The position numbers and the translations under genes were made by a program. Below are positions 8,016-10,287 of a DNA stretch of 10,287 nt, piece after piece. The stretch is from NCBI GenBank assembly GCA_900551005.1, contig URUL01000072.1, positions 1-10,287 on the forward strand, read 5' to 3'. The notes below the pieces were generated by a model. The model ran no database searches. It had not been told where the DNA came from and saw only the letters and a list, made by a program, of their open reading frames with translations. Numbering within the stretch: position 1 is the stretch's first letter; the number at the start of each line of letters is the position of its first letter. The DNA comes from an uncultured Ruminococcus sp. Its GTDB lineage: Bacteria; Bacillota; Clostridia; Oscillospirales; CAG-272.

Positions 8016-8695
8016 AGCAAAACAGATTTGCCGTTCTTATTTTGTGCATGGCACTGATATTCTGTCCGCGGCTTACTTCTGTCGAAAGCAAGGTCATTTA
8101 CTCCGGAGCGGGAGACGGCAAGAGGATAGCGCTCACCTTCGATGACGGGCCGCACCGCACAAAAACTGCGGAGATTCTGTCGCTACTTGAAAAATATAAT
8201 GTAAAAGCAACATTTTTCATAGTGGGAAGTAATGCCGGCAAATATCCCGATATCATCCGCGCAGAAATAGAAGGCGGCCATGAGGTCGGCAATCATACCT
8301 TCTATCATTCGTGCCTCTCGAAATGCAGCGATGATGAGATACGTGACGAGATTGCGCAGACGGAGGATTCACTCATGGAGATAGCGGGATATCAGCCGAG
8401 GCTTTTCCGCCCACCCGAGGGAGCATATTCCAACCGCGTGATCGAGATAGCTTCCAATATGGATTACAGCATCATACTTTGGACAATCGATACACGGGAC
8501 TGGGCTAAGGCATCCACCGCGCAGATAGTATCGAATGTAAATGCAAATGTGCGTGAAGGAAGTATTATTTTATTCCATGATTTCACCGTAAGCGGTACTC
8601 ATACCATAGATGCGCTGAAGATCCTGATACCGAAGCTCCTCTCCGATGGCTATGAATTTGTTACGGTCTCGGAGCTTATCTGTGATGCCGATTGA
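8012..8695 (+). CDS. Polysaccharide (peptidoglycan) deacetylase, NodB domain, exported
   Basis: A 227-residue protein with an N-terminal hydrophobic segment (residues 6-18, signal peptide or anchor) and a complete NodB homology domain: TFDDGPH (42-48, D44 base and D45 metal), HTFYH (95-99, H95 and H99), RPPEGAYSN (133-141), WTIDTRDW (157-164) and ILFHD (186-190, H189). Unlike its neighbour it has the full metal triad. It would remove N-acetyl groups from cell-wall glycans; GlcNAc (PgdA-like) is the likely target, but PdaB-like or chitooligosaccharide activity cannot be excluded from sequence. ATG 8012 overlaps the pdaA stop (ATGA) with only a weak ribosome site, so it probably depends on translation of pdaA. 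An in-frame ATG at 7961 lies inside pdaA and would spoil the signal peptide. A terminator follows seven bases after the stop. Confidence 0.88.
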   Translation: MKQNRFAVLILCMALIFCPRLTSVESKVIYSGAGDGKRIALTFDDGPHRTKTAEILSLLEKYNVKATFFIVGSNAGKYPDIIRAEIEGGHEVGNHTFYHSCLSKCSDDEIRDEIAQTEDSLMEIAGYQPRLFRPPEGAYSNRVIEIASNMDYSIILWTIDTRDWAKASTAQIVSNVNANVREGSIILFHDFTVSGTHTIDALKILIPKLLSDGYEFVTVSELICDAD

Positions 8696-8701
8696 GAGAC
8701 A

Positions 8702-8726
8702 AAAAAGGGGCAAAAAGCCCCTTTTT
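8702..8726. terminator. Bidirectional terminator between the deacetylases and the holin-like gene
   Basis: AAAAAGGGGC (8702-8711), loop AAAAA, GCCCCTTTTT (8717-8726): a perfect 10-bp stem with T-runs on both strands. The minus-strand stop codon of the holin-like gene (8727-8725) overlaps the end of the stem, so one hairpin serves both convergent units. Confidence 0.92.
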
Positions 8727-9021
8727 ATTGGTTTTTATCTTCCAGTGCGCGTTTCATTTTTGTGACTGCGGCTTCTATCATAGCCGTGATGCTTTTCTCG
8801 GAAAAGATGATGCGAAGGAAAGAGGGAAGCTTCTCATAGAAGGCGGAAAATACTTCCGCAAATTTTGTGCTTCCCGTACCTGCGCCGAAATGCTTTTCCG
8901 CTTCGCACACGAGTGTGTATATGATATGCCGTGCATATTGCTTATATCCCGCGATAAAAAGAATAAGTGCCGCTATCAGCGAAGCGGCGACACCGCATAT
9001 GGGAATTATGTTTTCGATCAA
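8725..9021 (-). CDS. LLH-type phage holin-like small membrane protein
   Basis: From TTG 9021 the protein has 98 residues. One N-terminal membrane segment (about 5-24, IIPICGVAASLIAALILFIA) is followed by a soluble helical part, KQYARHIIYTLVCEAEKHFG...GSTKFAEVFSAFYEK, then SITAMIEAAVTKMKRAL. This order (single membrane helix, an alanine/glutamate helix with EAEKHFG, a Gly-Thr-Gly turn, an IEAAV helix) resembles holins of the LLH superfamily (Phage_holin_6), which permeabilise the membrane for endolysin release. The strong AGGAGGT (9044-9038) is 16 nt from the TTG. An ATC codon (9033-9031) lies at ideal spacing and would give the ending-compatible N-terminus (M)TNFLIENII, 102 residues. The true start is therefore uncertain. 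It is translationally linked to the gene before it, whose stop is embedded in this SD. Function is inferred from architecture. Confidence 0.68.
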   Translation of the reverse strand: MIENIIPICGVAASLIAALILFIAGYKQYARHIIYTLVCEAEKHFGAGTGSTKFAEVFSAFYEKLPSFLRIIFSEKSITAMIEAAVTKMKRALEDKNQ

Positions 9022-9043
9022 AAAGTTCGTGATATGTACCTCC

Positions 9044-9340
9044 TTATATCAGATTGAAAACGGCGGCAACAGCTCCGCCTACCAGTGCTCCGCATATAGC
9101 CGTTATGATGGCGGTAATGATGCTGCCGAGACGCTTCTGCGGGCGGTTTTCAATTTCGGAAAGTCGCGCATCATGGACAGAGAGCTGCTTATTCATAAAT
9201 TCCATCTGCGCAACCATTTTGGCTATATTTTCATTTTGCTTATGTATTTCGCACGCGATTTCTTCGAGCTTTTCTATTCTGTGAGAATTACTTTTCGCGC
9301 GTGCTCCTATTTCGGCAATGAGCCGTTCGTTTACTATGAT
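9044..9340 (-). CDS. XhlA-like coiled-coil membrane protein (holin partner)
   Basis: The frame has no conventional start codon before codon 42, so a standard gene finder would miss it. It is open from an in-frame TGA (9346-9344) to TAA (9046-9044). It follows a good SD, GAGGTGA, with ATC (9340) six bases and ATA (9337) nine bases after GAGG. From ATC it has 98 residues. The N-terminal two thirds is a charged helix with coiled-coil spacing (NERLIAEIGA, SHRIEKLEEIACEIHKQN, KQLSVHDARLSEIEN). The C-terminus is QKRLGSIITAI followed by a glycine-rich membrane helix ending ALVGGAVAAVFNLI. This is the layout of XhlA-type proteins, which sit beside holins in Bacillota phage lysis cassettes. The neighbour downstream is holin-like, supporting the reading. 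The start codon and whether the gene is functional are unresolved. Confidence 0.62.
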   Translation of the reverse strand: MIVNERLIAEIGARAKSNSHRIEKLEEIACEIHKQNENIAKMVAQMEFMNKQLSVHDARLSEIENRPQKRLGSIITAIITAICGALVGGAVAAVFNLI

Positions 9341-9343
9341 TTC

Positions 9344-9549
9344 TCACCTCTGTTTTGTTTTATTTACCGCTTTTGCGGCACGTTTTTTATAAGTTGGAAG
9401 CCTTGTCGAGAAGCTTTCTGCCTTTATTCCACCATGAGCAAAAATGCTTGCTTGCAAAGGCATTTTTGTGAAGCCGTCAATATGGCAGGATGCGCGAAGC
9501 GCAGGGGCGGCGATGCCGCGAAGCTTGCAGGAGCAAGCTTCCTGCCTAT
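9344..9549 (-). other. Structured leader of the XhlA/holin-like cassette
   Basis: Between the promoter at 9550-9578 and the first ATC lie about 200 nt with several perfect hairpins: AAGCTTGC/GCAAGCTT (9521-9540, loop of four), GCGGC/GCCGC (9507-9519), TGCGC/GCGCA (9491-9503), CAAAAATGC/GCATTTTTG (9439-9468) and GCCGC-AAAA-GCGGT (near 9364-9378) shortly before the Shine-Dalgarno. The fourth, read on the minus strand, has the GC-stem-then-T-run form of an intrinsic terminator. A 39-codon frame (9463-9344) also runs through it. No known riboswitch class was recognised. A regulatory role is inference. Confidence 0.45.
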
Positions 9550-9572
9550 ATTATACCATAAATTCGGTGGAA
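9427..9572. repeat. Multi-branch palindromic element
   Basis: Nested complementary arms: an outermost TTCCACC (9427-9433)/GGTGGAA (9566-9572); a hairpin at 9439-9468; then an arm AATATGGCAGG (9479-9489) pairing with CCTGCC-T-ATATT (9541-9552, one bulge) that encloses three hairpins (9491-9503, 9507-9519, 9521-9540). The enclosed part makes a four-way junction. Imperfect direct copies of AAGCTT-YCTGCCT flank the element (9411-9424 and 9535-9547). It could be a structured RNA, a cruciform or a palindromic mobile repeat. Confidence 0.5.
9439..9468 (-). terminator. Terminator-like hairpin in the leader (possible attenuator)
   Basis: A perfect 9-bp stem CAAAAATGC/GCATTTTTG with an inner TTG(C)/(G)CAA extension. 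On the minus strand the right arm ends GCATTTTTG, so a shorter ATGC+TTGC stem would leave a five-T tail. It lies between the predicted promoter and the XhlA-like gene. The T-tail is short, so termination efficiency is uncertain. Confidence 0.4.
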
Positions 9573-9578
9573 AGTCAA
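9550..9578 (-). promoter_or_regulatory. Sigma-A promoter for the XhlA/holin-like cassette
   Basis: On the minus strand TTGACT (9578-9573), exactly 17 bp, then TATAAT (9555-9550). The predicted start is near 9543, at the edge of the first hairpin. This is the best consensus promoter in the window and points at the cassette. Confidence 0.72.
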
Positions 9579-9646
9579 ACATTTGTTCGGTATTTTTTGA
9601 TTTTCTTTATATTATGTATTTGTTGAGAAAAGGCAAGATACTAAGC

Positions 9647-9782
9647 CAGAAGTACAGGTTCAAATGCACGGGTTGTCTGCTCGACTTGGCTCTGTGCCAT
9701 TTCCCGCTTTGCCAAAGCGCGCTCAGCGCCTCGGCTGTGTCAGCGTACAGACTTCATGCACGCCCGCTGTTTCTTTTATGCG
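9647..9782. repeat. Intergenic repeat, copy A
   Basis: Positions 9647-9700 match 9951-10004 at 51 of 54 bases, with 38 consecutive identical bases (9663-9700). After a different middle the similarity resumes over about 47 bases (CAGCG-ACAGA, CACGCCCGC, TATGCG; 9736-9782). On the minus strand the conserved block begins with ATG and encodes MAQSQVEQTTRA before a stop. Confidence 0.85.
9700..9721. repeat. 22-bp palindromic repeat, copy 1
   Basis: Identical over 22 bases to 9870-9891. The core CGCTTTG-C-CAAAGCG is an almost perfect palindrome. It interrupts copy A of the larger repeat at the point where copy B has a different sequence, as an inserted small element would. Confidence 0.75.
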
Positions 9783-9869
9783 AAAAGTACCTTATACTTC
9801 ATGTACTTTTGCGTGACCAAAAGTACCAAAAGTCATCTAAGACGTTCCCTCTTAGATATCTCCCTGTCC

Positions 9870-9891
9870 TTTCCCGCTTTGCCAAAGCGCG
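9870..9891. repeat. 22-bp palindromic repeat, copy 2
   Basis: Exact second copy of the element at 9700-9721, preceded by the ATCTAAGA/TCTTAGAT hairpin (9835-9857). Confidence 0.75.
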
Positions 9892-9909
9892 AACAATATA
9901 CACCCTCCT

Positions 9910-10140
9910 GTGCGAACATATCAAGTGAACCGTCCGACCGCAGGCAAAGGCAGAAGTGCAGGCTCCAATGCACGGGTTGTCTGCTCGACTTGGCTCTGTG
10001 CCATGCCGATACGGCAGGGGTTCATGCCTTTTCCTCTGTCAGCGCACAGAGTTCGTACACGCCCGCCACACCTTTATATGCGGGCGTGGAACCAACGCAT
10101 ACGCGAATCTGCTCGGCTTTTTCGTGTGATATGTTCGCAC
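9910..10140. repeat. 231-bp segment bounded by 14-bp perfect inverted repeats
   Basis: GTGCGAACATATCA (9910-9923) is the exact reverse complement of TGATATGTTCGCAC (10127-10140). The interior contains repeat copy B and the 9-bp CACGCCCGC hairpin but no protein gene. Size and ends resemble a miniature inverted-repeat element, but I see no target-site duplication in the flanks. Confidence 0.5.
9951..10082. repeat. Intergenic repeat, copy B
   Basis: Second copy of the block at 9647-9782, in direct orientation about 300 bp away. The middle differs: copy A has the 22-bp element with CGCTTTG-CAAAGCG symmetry where copy B has GCCG-ATA-CGGC. Copy B lies entirely inside the 14-bp inverted repeats at 9910-9923 and 10127-10140. 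Confidence 0.85.
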
Positions 10141-10260
10141 GCGTGATATAGAGAAAGCTATGGGGAGAGACTGAGTTGAGTTTTTTTACTTTGACCGCCA
10201 CCCGCACTTGCTTGCCACGCAATATTCCCTGCGACTCAGTCGCGTATGCGGAAGGAGTTC

Positions 10261-10287
10261 AAAAGAGGAAAGCCTTCCTCTTTTTGT
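10261..10287. terminator. Bidirectional terminator at the window end
   Basis: AAAAGAGGAA (10261-10270), loop AGCC, TTCCTCTTTT (10275-10284) and further T: a 10-bp stem with T-runs on both strands. No gene ending here is visible inside the window on the plus strand, so it most likely serves a minus-facing or convergent gene beyond the right edge. Confidence 0.7.

Larger units (their letters stand above)
9579..10260. other. Gene-free repeat-rich stretch
   Basis: About 680 bases with no supportable gene. The open frames present are short, lack ribosome sites and run through repeats. It holds a duplicated 54-bp block, a duplicated 22-bp block, a 14-bp inverted repeat pair and several hairpins: AAAAGTAC/GTACTTTT (9783-9810), ATCTAAGA/TCTTAGAT (9835-9857), CACGCCCGC/GCGGGCGTG (10058-10088) and GCGAC/GTCGC (10231-10243). 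The pattern suggests accumulated intergenic repeats or remnants of small non-autonomous elements. Confidence 0.6.

Noticed and set aside
9479..9552. tRNA-like cloverleaf
   Set aside because: About 74 nt with three hairpins inside a closing arm, but no T-loop GGTTCRANNCC consensus, no D-loop pattern, no seven-base anticodon loop and no CCA end. Loops of three to four bases exclude a tRNA.
8867..9928. 353-codon open frame on the plus strand
   Set aside because: It crosses the two minus-strand lysis-like genes, a hairpin array and the repeats. Its composition (Cys, Phe and Tyr rich) is that of a shadow frame and it has no ribosome site.
9640..10090. CRISPR array
   Set aside because: Only two copies of the 54-bp repeat, about 300 bp apart, with no regular short spacers and no cas genes.
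10022..10222. 66-codon minus-strand frame, TTG start
   Set aside because: No Shine-Dalgarno, rare start, and it passes through the 14-bp inverted repeat, the CACGCCCGC hairpin and repeat copy B. Better explained as non-coding repeat sequence.

Overview
The window looks like chromosomal DNA of a spore-forming member of the Clostridia (Bacillota). The evidence is the gene order cmk-plsC-ispH/rpsA, an IspH-S1 fusion of the kind known in Clostridia, a four-domain S1, a PdaA-type muramic-delta-lactam deacetylase (a spore cortex enzyme), strong purine-rich ribosome binding sites and sigma-A-like promoters. I cannot name the genus. Oscillospirales-like gut Clostridia are a guess.

Layout. Positions 7-3322 (+) hold a tight operon joined by ATGA overlaps: cytidylate kinase, 1-acyl-glycerol-3-phosphate acyltransferase, and one long reading frame joining IspH to ribosomal protein S1. 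It ends at a clear intrinsic terminator (3350-3384). Positions 3442-5044 (+) start at a good promoter and carry a YbaK-type Cys-tRNA deacylase and an asparaginase. A bidirectional terminator (5062-5093) separates them from convergent htpG (5115-7010, -), which has its own promoter. From 7254 to 8695 (+), divergent from htpG, lie two polysaccharide deacetylase genes overlapping by ATGA: pdaA and a second NodB-fold enzyme. A bidirectional terminator at 8702-8726 closes this unit.

Positions 8725-9340 (-) hold a two-gene phage-like cassette: an XhlA-like coiled-coil/membrane protein followed by an LLH-type holin-like protein. Neither has an ATG near its good Shine-Dalgarno site; in both, an ATC codon sits at the right distance. 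A sigma-A promoter with consensus spacing (TTGACT-17-TATAAT, 9550-9578, -) lies about 200 nt upstream. The leader between is dense in hairpins, one of them terminator-like and able in principle to be disrupted by an alternative 7-bp pairing.

Positions 9579-10287 contain no gene I can support. They are a patchwork of repeats: a 54-bp near-identical duplication, a 22-bp exact duplication, a 14-bp inverted repeat bounding 231 bp, several hairpins, and a terminator at the window end.

Functionally, the left two thirds is housekeeping (nucleotide, phospholipid and isoprenoid synthesis, translation and its quality control, chaperone). The right third combines cell-wall modification with a small lysis-like cassette and non-coding repeats. 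The parts most worth a second look are the leader and start codons of that cassette and the internal translation start inside the IspH-S1 fusion.
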